Origin: Nonomuraea roseoviolacea subsp. carminata
GTDB taxonomy: Bacteria > Actinomycetota > Actinomycetes > Streptosporangiales > Streptosporangiaceae
Direction: 5' to 3'
Length of the DNA: 64,000 bases
NCBI RefSeq assembly: GCF_024172185.1
Contig: NZ_JAMZEC010000001.1
Coordinates: 7,973,001 to 8,037,000, forward strand
Of the stretch, positions 44,600 to 53,417 are shown piece by piece. The first letter of the stretch is position 1, and each line of letters opens with the position of its first letter. Made by a program: the position numbers and the translations under genes. Under the pieces are notes generated by a model that did not search any database, was not told where the DNA came from, and saw only the letters and a program-made list of their open reading frames with translations.

Positions 44600-46675
44600 T
44601 CAAGGCGTGAGGCGCCACAGATGCACTCGCTCTCCGGGCCCGTTGGTGACGACCACATGAGCGCCCGTCGCCAAGGCGTGGTCCTTCACGCCCCGGATGC
44701 GTGGGGAGAGCGGTTCGCGCGCAGTCAGGTCCCACAGCTGCGAGTCCTCATCCGGGGAGAACGACACGAGCACGACGCTTCTTCCGTGGACGGTCGTCAC
44801 CGTCCCGTCGTGGAGCCGCGAGCTGAACGCCTCGTCGCGAGGCTCGACCCGCAGCGGCGGCGCCAGGTCGCGACCGGTGCGCGCGTCCAGGACGCGGACA
44901 ATCTTCTGGCCGGATGCGAAGACGGCGGGCGCGCATCCGAACAACCCCAGCCCCGCGATGGAGAAGTCCATCCCTGGTGGGACGTCCTCCTCCGGTGAGA
45001 CGACGGTGAAGGAGGAGAGCCGGCGCCGACCCGCCACATCCCAGATCCTGACCTTTCCCGGCCGCTGCCCTGGGTCCCATGCGGCGAACACGGCGCGCCC
45101 GTCGATCAGCGACAGAGCCGACGCCGACTCCTTGGCCCCGGGGTCGAACGTGTCGATCAATCGCCGGGTCCGCAGGTCCCACGTGTACAGGACGTTGCCG
45201 CTGGAGGCTGTGACCAGAGGCTGACCGTCCCGTTGCACGAGCACCAGCCTGTCCACCGACTGTGCGTGCCGGAGGGGCAGCCGCCCCACCTCGGTCGAGG
45301 TCCTGAGATCCCAGATCCTGATGCCGCCCTGCTCGCCGGCCACCGCCACGGGGACGCCGCCCAGATCGGCCGTCACCAGCGAGGTGAGTCCCACCTGGTC
45401 CGCCTGGGGGCTCCGCCCCATCATGGGAGCGCCGGTAAGCCTGCCCGTGCTCGCGTCCCAGGTCCGCACTACGCCCCTCTCCTCACCCGTCACGACCACC
45501 GGCTCGCCGCCGACCTGGGCAACCGCTGCGAACTGCACACCGTCGACCGGCCCCCCGGGAGTGGGGCCGCCGATCTGCCGCCGGGAGGACAGGTCCCACA
45601 GCCGGACCGTGTTGTCGCCGCTGCCGCTGAGCAGCACGGGCCGCCCGTCCAGCCGCCCGGCCGCCAGAGCGGTGATCTCTCCGTCGTGGCCCCGCAGGGG
45701 TCCGAGACGTTCGCCGGTCGTCGCGTCGAACAGGTCGATGGAGTTGGGCGACGATCTGTGCTCGTCACGCCGGGAGCCACCGGCCGCGAGCGTCAGGCGG
45801 CCGTCGACATCGGTGACGGCTATGGAACGGTAGCTCCCTCCCTCCCTTCGCGCGTCTCCCTCAACCCTCAGCACGGTCTTCGGATCCTGCTCGCGGCTCA
45901 GGTCCCAGCGGTCGACCCGGGTCTCGCCGTGTGAGGCCCAGAGGAGGGGCTTGCCCGCGATCTGGCGGATGACCAGCCCGTCGGGATGGGCGTCCTCCTC
46001 CTCCCAGTCATCGAGGAAGAGATCCCGGTCGATCCTGCGACGGGACGTGAGGTCCCACAGGTCCAGCTCGGCCTGGCTGTACGACCCGCCGCCGGAGACC
46101 AGGACCGGGCGGCCGTCGAGCTGCCCGACGGCCATCATGTCCGCGCCGGGGATAGGGAGCGTTTCCAGCAGGGCGCGAGTGCGCGGGTCGACGACGCGGA
46201 CGGTGCTCCCGTGGCTGACGAACAGCGCCTCGATCCCGCGGAAGGTGCCGACCGCGTAGGCCGTCTCCTTCGGGAAGCGCATCAGTACGCGGCGGCTGGT
46301 CAGATCCCACAGCCGTCCACCGTAGGTCCCCTCGGTGACAACCCCGGTCCGGCCTCCTCCCAGATCCACCGCGGTGGCCGCGGTGCCCTCCAGCGGCTCG
46401 GCCACGGGCTGCAACCCTGGCAGGCTCCAGAACCGGACGGTGCCCTCTTCGCCCGCGGAGATGGCGATCGGCTCGCCCTTCAGCCTGCCGAACGCCACGG
46501 AAGTGACGTCGGTGTGACCACCGGCGTCCAGGTATGCGGGACCGGTGAGCTCGATCTCGCCTCCGGCCGCGGGGCACGGGCCGGGGGCCGCCCACGGATC
46601 CCGCGCGGGCTCTGAGGCGCCGGAGCAAGCCGCGACTGCCGCACACAAGCATGCCAGGGCCCATCGATTGATCAT
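44600..46675 (-). CDS. WD40 beta-propeller lipoprotein
   Basis: A 691-residue exported protein. A lipoprotein signal (INRWALACLCAAVAAC) is followed by many WD40 blades, with recurring endings such as VRLWDLSSRR, IRIWDLRTS, YTWDLRTRR and VRIWDVAGRR, enough for about two seven-bladed propellers. It should be anchored outside the membrane and act as a protein-binding scaffold. Cytosolic WD40 proteins in actinomycetes are often fused to kinases; here no kinase domain is present. The ATG at 46673-46675 is chosen because the signal begins there. Confidence 0.85.
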   Translation of the reverse strand: MINRWALACLCAAVAACSGASEPARDPWAAPGPCPAAGGEIELTGPAYLDAGGHTDVTSVAFGRLKGEPIAISAGEEGTVRFWSLPGLQPVAEPLEGTAATAVDLGGGRTGVVTEGTYGGRLWDLTSRRVLMRFPKETAYAVGTFRGIEALFVSHGSTVRVVDPRTRALLETLPIPGADMMAVGQLDGRPVLVSGGGSYSQAELDLWDLTSRRRIDRDLFLDDWEEEDAHPDGLVIRQIAGKPLLWASHGETRVDRWDLSREQDPKTVLRVEGDARREGGSYRSIAVTDVDGRLTLAAGGSRRDEHRSSPNSIDLFDATTGERLGPLRGHDGEITALAAGRLDGRPVLLSGSGDNTVRLWDLSSRRQIGGPTPGGPVDGVQFAAVAQVGGEPVVVTGEERGVVRTWDASTGRLTGAPMMGRSPQADQVGLTSLVTADLGGVPVAVAGEQGGIRIWDLRTSTEVGRLPLRHAQSVDRLVLVQRDGQPLVTASSGNVLYTWDLRTRRLIDTFDPGAKESASALSLIDGRAVFAAWDPGQRPGKVRIWDVAGRRRLSSFTVVSPEEDVPPGMDFSIAGLGLFGCAPAVFASGQKIVRVLDARTGRDLAPPLRVEPRDEAFSSRLHDGTVTTVHGRSVVLVSFSPDEDSQLWDLTAREPLSPRIRGVKDHALATGAHVVVTNGPGERVHLWRLTP

Positions 46676-46849
46676 CTTCACCGCTGTTAGACGCGGCCGC
46701 GTCGGCAGCAGTTGCCTGGTCCCCATGAACGTGGACGCGGGCTGTCCTGTACCGGTCGTTGAGTGCGGCGGCGAAGGCGCGGTCGCGTGGACCGGGCGGG
46801 CGGTGGCGCGGCGCCCCGCGAGGACGCCGCGCCGTACCGCTGTGAACCG

Positions 46850-47119
46850 CTACACGTGCCGCTTGGCGTACACCCCCGCGGCGAGGGCCACGCCGAGGGC
46901 GGCGAGCACGACCTGGATGATCAGCTCGATCCAGTCGATCCCCTTGGTCGCGGCGACGCCCAGCGCGCCGGCGATGGCGGTGCCGATGAGCGCCGCGACG
47001 ATGCCGATCACGATGGTGAGCCAGATGGGGATGTTCTGGCGGCCCGGTACGACGAGCCGCCCGACGATTCCGATGATGAGCCCGATGATGAGGGCGGAGA
47101 TGATGCCGGTGACCTCCAC
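46850..47119 (-). CDS. GlsB/YeaQ/YmgE family stress membrane protein
   Basis: An 89-residue protein with three helices and the glycine-patterned family signature IGLIIGIVGRLVVPGRQNIP near the start. Family members are transglycosylase-associated stress proteins of the cytoplasmic membrane. The GTG at 47117-47119 follows GGGAG; a longer frame to 47227 reads non-hydrophobic codons. It stands alone between the WD40 and GH39-like genes. Confidence 0.9.
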   Translation of the reverse strand: MEVTGIISALIIGLIIGIVGRLVVPGRQNIPIWLTIVIGIVAALIGTAIAGALGVAATKGIDWIELIIQVVLAALGVALAAGVYAKRHV

Positions 47120-47264
47120 GCTGCACGCTCCCGTCAGTCGCTGCAGGTCTCGCCGAGGCCCTGAACATACCCCGGCACCTTGTGTGCTTCCCCGGCGCGG
47201 AACCCGGAAACCGCCTCGTACCCGCACATTCCGCTCACCGGCTCCCGGAGGGCCGGTGCGGACG

Positions 47265-48656
47265 TCAGCGGGCGCTCCACCTGATCTCGTACGGCTGGAG
47301 CGAGACCTGCCGGCCGTCCACGGTCGCGGAGACCGGCGCGTCCGCCGTGTTGACCATGAGCAGCTCGCGCGGCTGCGCCAGCACGCGGACCCGGGGGTCG
47401 GAGGAGGCGACGGCCTCCAGTTCGGCCCCCGCCGGGAACCAGCGGGCGAACTCGGCGACCAGTGTCCCGCTGGGCTGCGGCTCGCCCGTGCGGGGAGCCC
47501 ACATGCAGCCCACGCAGGGGCCGTCCTTGGCCTGCGGGTTCCAGTACAGGGCGGTGGCGACGCCGGCGCGCGCGAGCTCCATCATCGAGACGGCCTGCAC
47601 CGCCAGCCGCCTGGGCTCGTCCCAGGTGGTGCCGTCCTCCGGCACGAAGTACCACTCCGACCACCAGACGGGCAGGTCGCCGGTCCGCTCGCGCAGCCAC
47701 GCGGTGACCGCGCCGAACTTGCCCAGGGCGCCGAACTCGTCCGGCCGCAGCTCGTGGGTCTCGGTGGGGGAGGCGCCGTCCACGACGACGAAGTCGGCGC
47801 CCTTCTTGTGCTTGAACCAGTAGTCGAAGGCGTCGAGCGCGTTCTGGTTGACCACGCCCCAGGGGCCGCGCAGCTCCGACGCGCCCTCGCTGTCGCTGTC
47901 GAACCCGATGTACGGCCCGCCGACCTGGGCGTCCGGCCGGGCCGCCTTCACCGCCGCGTACACCTTGTTGTAGAGCTCGGTGTAGCCCTTGAAGTCGGCG
48001 GGCTTGGAGTGGTCCCGCCAGAAGCCCTTGAGCTCGTTCCACACCATGAAGTACTTCACGTCGGTGTAGCGGGTGGCGACGGCGGCGGCGAGCCGGGCGA
48101 AGTCGTCGTAGTGCTCCGGGTACGGGGCGTCCTCCAGGTGCTGCTTCCAGGCCGACTCCTCGGTCGGGCCCTCGGGGCCGCCCTTCATCCAGTCGGGGGC
48201 GCAGCACAGCGTGAGGACCGGCGTGGCGCCGGACTCGCGCATGAGGCCGAGCCGGCTGTCGAGGTCCTCCCAGAAGAACTCGCCGGGTCGCGGCTCGGGG
48301 TTGAGCGCGCCGAAGCCCATGATGTGCTGGTTCTGCAGCATCGGGGTACGGGCCAGCGTCCCGGCGACCGTCCGCTCGAAGTCGGGGGTGACGTTGTTGG
48401 CGCTGACGCCGGTGTGGGTGAAGCCCCAGCGCGGCCAGCCGGCGTCCACGGGCGGGGGTTCGGCGATGGCGCCGTGCTCGGGCGGCGGGGCGGCGGACGC
48501 CCGCCCGGCCGGGGGCGTGCCGCCGGTGGCGCCGCCCGTGCCGCCGCCGGGGGAGCAGCTCGCCAGGGCGAGGGCCACCGCCATGACCGCCGCCACCACG
48601 AGCGGCCTCCGTCCGGGACGCCGGCGTGCCGCCGGCGGGAGGAAACCCGATGTCAC
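47265..48656 (-). CDS. GH39-like glycoside hydrolase lipoprotein
   Basis: A 463-residue exported enzyme. A lipoprotein signal (VAAVMAVALALASC) and a Gly/Pro-rich linker precede a TIM-barrel glycosidase. The acid/base Glu is likely in MVWNELKGFW and the nucleophile in VWWSEWYF, arranged as in clan GH-A beta-xylosidases (GH39). A small beta domain closes the C-terminus. It should act on xylan- or similar glycan-derived material outside the cell. The start is GTG at 48654-48656. Other GH-A families (GH5, GH30) are alternatives to GH39. Confidence 0.82.
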   Translation of the reverse strand: MTSGFLPPAARRRPGRRPLVVAAVMAVALALASCSPGGGTGGATGGTPPAGRASAAPPPEHGAIAEPPPVDAGWPRWGFTHTGVSANNVTPDFERTVAGTLARTPMLQNQHIMGFGALNPEPRPGEFFWEDLDSRLGLMRESGATPVLTLCCAPDWMKGGPEGPTEESAWKQHLEDAPYPEHYDDFARLAAAVATRYTDVKYFMVWNELKGFWRDHSKPADFKGYTELYNKVYAAVKAARPDAQVGGPYIGFDSDSEGASELRGPWGVVNQNALDAFDYWFKHKKGADFVVVDGASPTETHELRPDEFGALGKFGAVTAWLRERTGDLPVWWSEWYFVPEDGTTWDEPRRLAVQAVSMMELARAGVATALYWNPQAKDGPCVGCMWAPRTGEPQPSGTLVAEFARWFPAGAELEAVASSDPRVRVLAQPRELLMVNTADAPVSATVDGRQVSLQPYEIRWSAR

Positions 48657-48803
48657 CTGATCCCCATCCGATCCTCGGTCGATGCAGGGATGTAGCGTTC
48701 CATGCCGGGCGTAAGGCCGTCGTATCGCGGGCCCGGTTCACAGCCAATCGTTATCACCGGGCGTGAGGGGGCGAATCTACGACGTAAAGGCTGGCGGTAC
48801 GGC

Positions 48804-49973
48804 TCAGCTGGGCAACACCGTCCATTCGAGCTCGCCGGCGACCACCTCGGGCTTCCAGTAGCCGATGGCTCGGCCCTTCTCCAGGGCGTCGGCGGTGGCC
48901 TTCAGCAGGGTGTGGTAGGAGCGGACGCGGACACCGCCGGGGGTGAAGTCCATGGTGCCCTCGTTGTCGGTGTCGCCGACGTCGTGCCGCACGGAGTCGA
49001 CGACGAGGTGGTTGCCGGTTCCGTCGGAGCCGACGGGGAGCATGCGCCCGTCCCACCATTCCGAGCGCGGGTCCGACTCCTCGCCGCCGTAGTCCTGGCC
49101 GTCGACGTCGCAGAGGCCGCGCCAGGTGTCGAGCATCTCCCGGACGCTGAGGCTGGTGTTGCCGAGGAAGCCGAAACCCCAGGTGTCCTTCGAGGTGACG
49201 GCCCCGTCGTGCCGCAGGAGCGAGGCGCGCAGGTCGGCGGGCAGGCGCCGGCCCATCCGGGCCTCGACCGCCGCGACCGTGGCGGGCTCGGCGGGCCCGG
49301 CGAGCGTCCGATGGCTCTTCGGGGCGTGGGTCTTCAGCCATCGCTCGATGCGCCGCCACTGCCGGTGGACCGCCCGGGTGACTTTCGCGTCCGGCGCGAG
49401 CGCGGGGAGCGCACGGCTCCCGGGGTGGCAGTCCGGGTCGGGAGCCGTCCACGACTCCGGGTCCGGCTCCACCGGGCCGGATGCCGTCCCTCCTTCACGC
49501 AGCTCCGCGAACAGGCAGTCGGCGCCGGGCGGGTCCGTGGAGCAGGGCTTGTCCTGGGAGAGGCCCGGCTGCTTGGAGAAGACCGCCGACTCCACGAGCT
49601 GGCCGCCGCCGGCGACCAGGCAGAGCGCCAGGGCGACGGCGGCCCAGCGGATCAGGCGGCGGCGGGTGGCCGCGTCCAGCGGCTCCCTGGCGGGGCGGTC
49701 GTGGCCGCCCTGGAGGAACGCCGGGATTGTGGGCGGCCCTGCGGCGGCGTAGCGGGCGAGGTCCTCGGCGGTGGGCGTGCCGAGGACCGGGGCCGGGGGC
49801 CACCGGTCCACCGGCCGGCCGGCGGGGGGCGCGGGCTCGGCGGGCGCGTGCTCGTGCTCGTGCCGTACGGGAGCGGGGAGCGCCGGGCGGCGGCGGGAAC
49901 GGACGATCAGGACGATCGCCGCCGCGACCGCGACCGCCGCGAGGGCGAGCCCCACCCTCCGAGAGATGATCAT
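48804..49973 (-). CDS. Membrane-anchored SMI1/KNR4 domain protein
   Basis: A 389-residue protein with an N-terminal helix (residues 5-24), a basic Pro-rich cytoplasmic or linker stretch, and a second helix (LIRWAAVALALCLVAGGG, about 108-125). The SMI1/KNR4 fold from about residue 205 is recognisable from RRLPADLRASLLRHDGA. SMI1/KNR4 domains serve as immunity proteins against secreted toxins or as scaffolds. No toxin gene adjoins it. The ATG at 49971-49973 is assumed; a GTG three codons earlier is possible. Confidence 0.78.
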   Translation of the reverse strand: MIISRRVGLALAAVAVAAAIVLIVRSRRRPALPAPVRHEHEHAPAEPAPPAGRPVDRWPPAPVLGTPTAEDLARYAAAGPPTIPAFLQGGHDRPAREPLDAATRRRLIRWAAVALALCLVAGGGQLVESAVFSKQPGLSQDKPCSTDPPGADCLFAELREGGTASGPVEPDPESWTAPDPDCHPGSRALPALAPDAKVTRAVHRQWRRIERWLKTHAPKSHRTLAGPAEPATVAAVEARMGRRLPADLRASLLRHDGAVTSKDTWGFGFLGNTSLSVREMLDTWRGLCDVDGQDYGGEESDPRSEWWDGRMLPVGSDGTGNHLVVDSVRHDVGDTDNEGTMDFTPGGVRVRSYHTLLKATADALEKGRAIGYWKPEVVAGELEWTVLPS

Positions 49974-50047
49974 TCGCCGCACGCCCGGCAGCGTACCCCG
50001 GATCGGGCTCCAGCGTGATCACGCTTCCCCGGGCTCCCGGCGGAGCC

Positions 50048-50809
50048 TCACGCGGCGGCGCGGTCGCGCTGGAACAGCCGGACCCCGGCGACCGCCAGCG
50101 GCAGGAACAGCAGGGTGAACGCGGCACCCACCACATAGGTGAGCTGGACGGGGATGACCGTCATCCCGGCGAACGCGGCGAGGTAGACGGCGGTCAGCCA
50201 CCAGCCGGCGACCCCCGCCCGCGCCAGCCCGGCCGACAGCGCCAGCAGCCCGAGGAAGGCGAGCATCTCGGTGCCGCTCCACAGCGGCATGAACGCCGAG
50301 CCGTCCACCGTGTCGGAGATGCGGACGGCCACGTCGAGCGGAAGCTGCCGCCCGGTGACCATCCGCCACCAGTCGTCGCGCACGGCGCCGGAGACGTTCA
50401 GCAGGCCGATCACGGTGGCCAGCGCGCCGAACAGGGTGAGCCAGGCGCCCTTGCGGCCGCGCACCAGGCCGGGCACGGCCAGGGCGCCGAGGGCCCCGGC
50501 GAGGAGGCCGTAGTGCAGCAGCATGGCCGACAGCTCGGTCGGGAACGTGTCGCGGGCCAGCGAGGTGATGTAGTCGGCCGCCGAGTCCGACGCCTGCGGC
50601 GGGCAGGCCATCATCCCGGCGAGCATGAGCGCGGGCCCGGCGACGAGGGCGCCGGCGGCCACGCGCCGCAGCACGCGGGCCGGGCGTCCGGTGTCGCCCG
50701 GCGCGCCGGCGTCGCCGTTCGCGGGGCTGGTCGAGGCGCCGTTCGCATGGCTGTGCGTGGGGTTGTTCGCGGGGCCGGTGGGGTTCGCGGCGGGGGAGAA
50801 GGCGGTCAT
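50048..50809 (-). CDS. Six-helix membrane protein of unknown function
   Basis: Not recognised. The protein has 253 residues with a hydrophilic Asn/Pro/Ala-rich first 45 and then about six helices (ALVAGPALMLAGMM; LLAGALGALAVPGL; LFGALATVIGLLNV; and three near the end). GGAGG precedes the ATG. It lies back to back with a sensor kinase gene, and membrane proteins in this position are often regulated targets or signal partners of the two-component pair. Confidence 0.75.
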   Translation of the reverse strand: MTAFSPAANPTGPANNPTHSHANGASTSPANGDAGAPGDTGRPARVLRRVAAGALVAGPALMLAGMMACPPQASDSAADYITSLARDTFPTELSAMLLHYGLLAGALGALAVPGLVRGRKGAWLTLFGALATVIGLLNVSGAVRDDWWRMVTGRQLPLDVAVRISDTVDGSAFMPLWSGTEMLAFLGLLALSAGLARAGVAGWWLTAVYLAAFAGMTVIPVQLTYVVGAAFTLLFLPLAVAGVRLFQRDRAAA

Positions 50810-50971
50810 GTCGTACCTCCGGTGAGGGGTGGCGTCTCGTTGACGTGGACCACTGTCGCGTCGGGGCCGTGCGCGGCGCGTCCGCCGTTTCGCACCGTCG
50901 TCCCTCGGCGTCCCGGCGGACGGCGGAGCGGCCGGGTCCCCCTCATGGCGGACCCGCGGGGCGGGACGGGT

Positions 50972-51001
50972 CCGCCGCCCGGCGGAGCCGCCGGGCGGCG
51001 G
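50972..51001. promoter_or_regulatory. 12-bp inverted repeat upstream of sensor kinase promoter
   Basis: CCGCCGCCCGGC (50972-50983) pairs perfectly with GCCGGGCGGCGG (50990-51001) around six bases, ending eight bases before the TACGAT -10 box (51009-51014). It occupies the -35 region, so an operator is likelier than a terminator. Confidence 0.5.
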
Positions 51002-51022
51002 CCCTGGTTACGATCGGTGGCC

Positions 51023-52267
51023 ATGACGACGAGACGGCTGCCCGACCCCCGCCTGATACCGCTGGTGTTCGGGCCGGTCATCGGGGTGCTGGCGGTGCTG
51101 GAGACGCGGCTGGACGACGGGTTCGGCGCGGCGGCGACGGCCACCTGGGTGACGGGGGTGCTGCTGGCCGCCGGTGTGGTGCTGGCGGCCTGGGCCCCGC
51201 TGGCGGGCGCGGTGGCGGCGGCGGTGTGCCTGCCGCTGAGCGTGGTCGTCTTCGACGGCCCCGGCATGGGCGGGGCGGGCATGATCGGGCTGATCGGCGT
51301 GGTGGCGTGGGTGGGGTGGCGGGAGCCGCCGCGTCGCTCGGCCGTCGCGCTGGGCGTGGCGGCCGTGTCGTTCACCGTCGTGTCGATCGCGGCCGGCGGC
51401 TCGGCGTGGGAGCTGTTCTTCGTGCCGGCCGTGCTGCTGCCGGGCTGGTCGATGGGGCTGCTGGCGCGGCGCAGCGGCGAGCGGGCGGTGCGCCTGGCCG
51501 AGCTGGCGGCGGCGCTGGACGCCGAGCGGGAGGCGAACGCGCAGGCGGCCGTCGCGCAGGAGCGCACGCGCATCGCGCGCGAGGTGCACGACGCGGTGGC
51601 CCACTCGGTGAGCGTGATGACGCTCCAGCTCGGCGGGCTGCGGCGGCTGCTGGCGGACCGGCCGGCCGAGCAGGAGGTCGTGGCCGGGCTGGAACGGCTG
51701 GGCCGGCAGACGGTGGAGGAGATGCGCGGCCTGGTCGGCATCCTGCGCGAGCGGGTGGACGGCGGCGAGACGGCGCCGGTGCCGTCGCTGGAGCGGGTCG
51801 AGGAGCTGGTCGGGGACGTGCGGGCCGCCGGGCTGCCGGTGCGGCTGGACGTCGCGGCGGACCTGCCCCGGCTGCCCCCGGTGCTGGATCTGACCGCGTA
51901 CCGGGTGCTGCAGGAGGCGCTGACGAACGTGCTGCGGCACGCCGGGGCGGCGCCCACGACCGTCGTGCTCGGCCGCGAGGGTCAGGCGCTGCTGCTGGAG
52001 GTGCGCAACGATCCCGCCCCCGGGAGCGCCCCGGCGGCGGGCCGGCCCGCGATCCCGTCGCCGGGCGGGACGGCGGGCGGGACGGCGTCCGTGACGGCGG
52101 GCGCGGCGGCGGGCCGGACAGCGGGCGGTGGCCACGGCCTGGTCGGCATGCGGGAGCGGCTGGCGATGGTGCAGGGCACGCTGCGGACGGGCCCCGAGCC
52201 GGACGGCGGCTTCGCCGTGCGGGCCCGCTTCCCGCTGCCCAGGACGTGGGAGAGGACGACGGCGTGA
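51023..52267 (+). CDS. Sensor histidine kinase, HisKA_3/NarX type
   Basis: A 414-residue membrane kinase with about five or six N-terminal helices (residues 13-150) and the dimerisation motif RTRIAREVHDAVAHSVSVM (phospho-His near 189). The ATPase N-box is YRVLQEALTNVLRHAG and the G2 box is GHGLVGMRERL. A Gly/Ala/Thr-rich insert of about 35 residues separates them. The ATG at 51023 lies eight bases after TACGAT with no ribosome site, so it is probably leaderless. Its stop overlaps the response-regulator start. Confidence 0.93.
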   Translation: MTTRRLPDPRLIPLVFGPVIGVLAVLETRLDDGFGAAATATWVTGVLLAAGVVLAAWAPLAGAVAAAVCLPLSVVVFDGPGMGGAGMIGLIGVVAWVGWREPPRRSAVALGVAAVSFTVVSIAAGGSAWELFFVPAVLLPGWSMGLLARRSGERAVRLAELAAALDAEREANAQAAVAQERTRIAREVHDAVAHSVSVMTLQLGGLRRLLADRPAEQEVVAGLERLGRQTVEEMRGLVGILRERVDGGETAPVPSLERVEELVGDVRAAGLPVRLDVAADLPRLPPVLDLTAYRVLQEALTNVLRHAGAAPTTVVLGREGQALLLEVRNDPAPGSAPAAGRPAIPSPGGTAGGTASVTAGAAAGRTAGGGHGLVGMRERLAMVQGTLRTGPEPDGGFAVRARFPLPRTWERTTA

Positions 52268-52971
52268 CGGTCTCGGTGGTGCTGGTCGACGACGAGGCGA
52301 TGGTCCGCGTCGGGCTGCGCATGGTGCTGAGCGGGGAGCCGGACATCGAGGTCGTCGGCGAGGCGTCCGACGGGCTGGAGGCGCTGGACCTGGTCGCCCG
52401 GACGCGTCCCGACGTGGTGCTGATGGACGTGCGGATGCCGCGCATGGACGGGCTGGCCGCGGCGCGCCGCCTGGTGGCGGAGCATCCGGGCAGCAAGGTC
52501 GTGGTGCTGACCACGTTCGACGAGGACGAGCACGTGGCGGCGGCCCTGCGGGCCGGGGTCAGCGGGTTCCTGCTGAAGGTGTCGCCGCCGGAGCAGCTCG
52601 TCGAGGCGGTCAGGACGGTGGCGGCCGGCGGCGGGCTGCTCGACCCGGGGGTCACGCTGCGCGTCATCGCCGCGTTCGCCGGACAACCCGGCAAGGGCGA
52701 CGCGCCGGACCGTACGGCGGAGCTGGCGTCGCTGACGAGCCGGGAGACGGACGTGCTGCGGCTGCTGGCGCGGGGCCTGACCAACACGCAGATCGCCGCC
52801 CGGCTCTACCTGGGGGAGGCGACGGTCAAGACGCATCTGTCGCGGGTGCTGATGAAGCTGGGGCTGACCAGCCGGGTGCAGGCCGTGGTGTTCGCCTACG
52901 AGAGCGGGCTGGTGCGTCCCGGGGAAACCGCTGGAGGCGGGGACGATTCTGGAGTATGCAGGACACCGTGA
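52264..52971 (+). CDS. NarL/LuxR family response regulator
   Basis: A 235-residue regulator with receiver motifs VVLVDDEAMVRVGL, VVLMDVRMPRMDG (acceptor Asp near residue 54) and FLLK, and a LuxR helix-turn-helix near the C-terminus (LTSRETDVLRLLARGLTNTQ). The GTG start overlaps the kinase stop (GTGA), so the cognate pair is translationally coupled. Its last codons overlap the next gene, a MarR regulator, by 16 bases. Confidence 0.93.
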   Translation: MTVSVVLVDDEAMVRVGLRMVLSGEPDIEVVGEASDGLEALDLVARTRPDVVLMDVRMPRMDGLAAARRLVAEHPGSKVVVLTTFDEDEHVAAALRAGVSGFLLKVSPPEQLVEAVRTVAAGGGLLDPGVTLRVIAAFAGQPGKGDAPDRTAELASLTSRETDVLRLLARGLTNTQIAARLYLGEATVKTHLSRVLMKLGLTSRVQAVVFAYESGLVRPGETAGGGDDSGVCRTP

Positions 52972-53417
52972 CCGACGACCTGGACGTGGACGCCTTCACC
53001 TCGGCGATCGAGAACTTCAACCGCTTCTACATCCGGCTGCCGGTGCTGGAGAAGCTGTCGTTCACGACGCTGTCGGTGCTGGACACCCTCGCGTTCGCCG
53101 ACGGGCCGATGCGGCTGACCGAGCTGACCAGGACGGAGCAGGTCAGCCAGCCGGCCGTCACGCAGCTCGTCACCCGTCTGGAGCGCGACGGGCTCGTGGA
53201 GCGCCGCCCCGACCCGCGTGACGGACGCGCCGTGCTGGTGCACATCACCGAGGCGGGCCGGCGGATCGGCCGGGCGCGGCACGAGGACCGTACCCGCCAC
53301 CTGCTGCCGCTCGTCGCCCGGCTCACCCCCGAACAGCGGCGGGCCATCGCGGGGGCGCTGCCGGCGCTGACCCGGCTCGCCGAGCTGGGGCGGGGCGAGG
53401 CGGCGGGGGAGGGGTGA
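52956..53417 (+). CDS. MarR family transcriptional regulator
   Basis: A 153-residue regulator with a winged helix (TELTRTEQVSQPAVTQLVTRL, about residues 57-77) and the MarR wing RRPDPRDGRAVLVHIT. The ATG at 52956 lies inside the response-regulator gene; GTG at 52968 is an alternative. Its stop overlaps the next start as GTGA, so kinase, response regulator, MarR and kinase-like genes form a chain of overlapping frames. Confidence 0.9.
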   Translation: MQDTVTDDLDVDAFTSAIENFNRFYIRLPVLEKLSFTTLSVLDTLAFADGPMRLTELTRTEQVSQPAVTQLVTRLERDGLVERRPDPRDGRAVLVHITEAGRRIGRARHEDRTRHLLPLVARLTPEQRRAIAGALPALTRLAELGRGEAAGEG

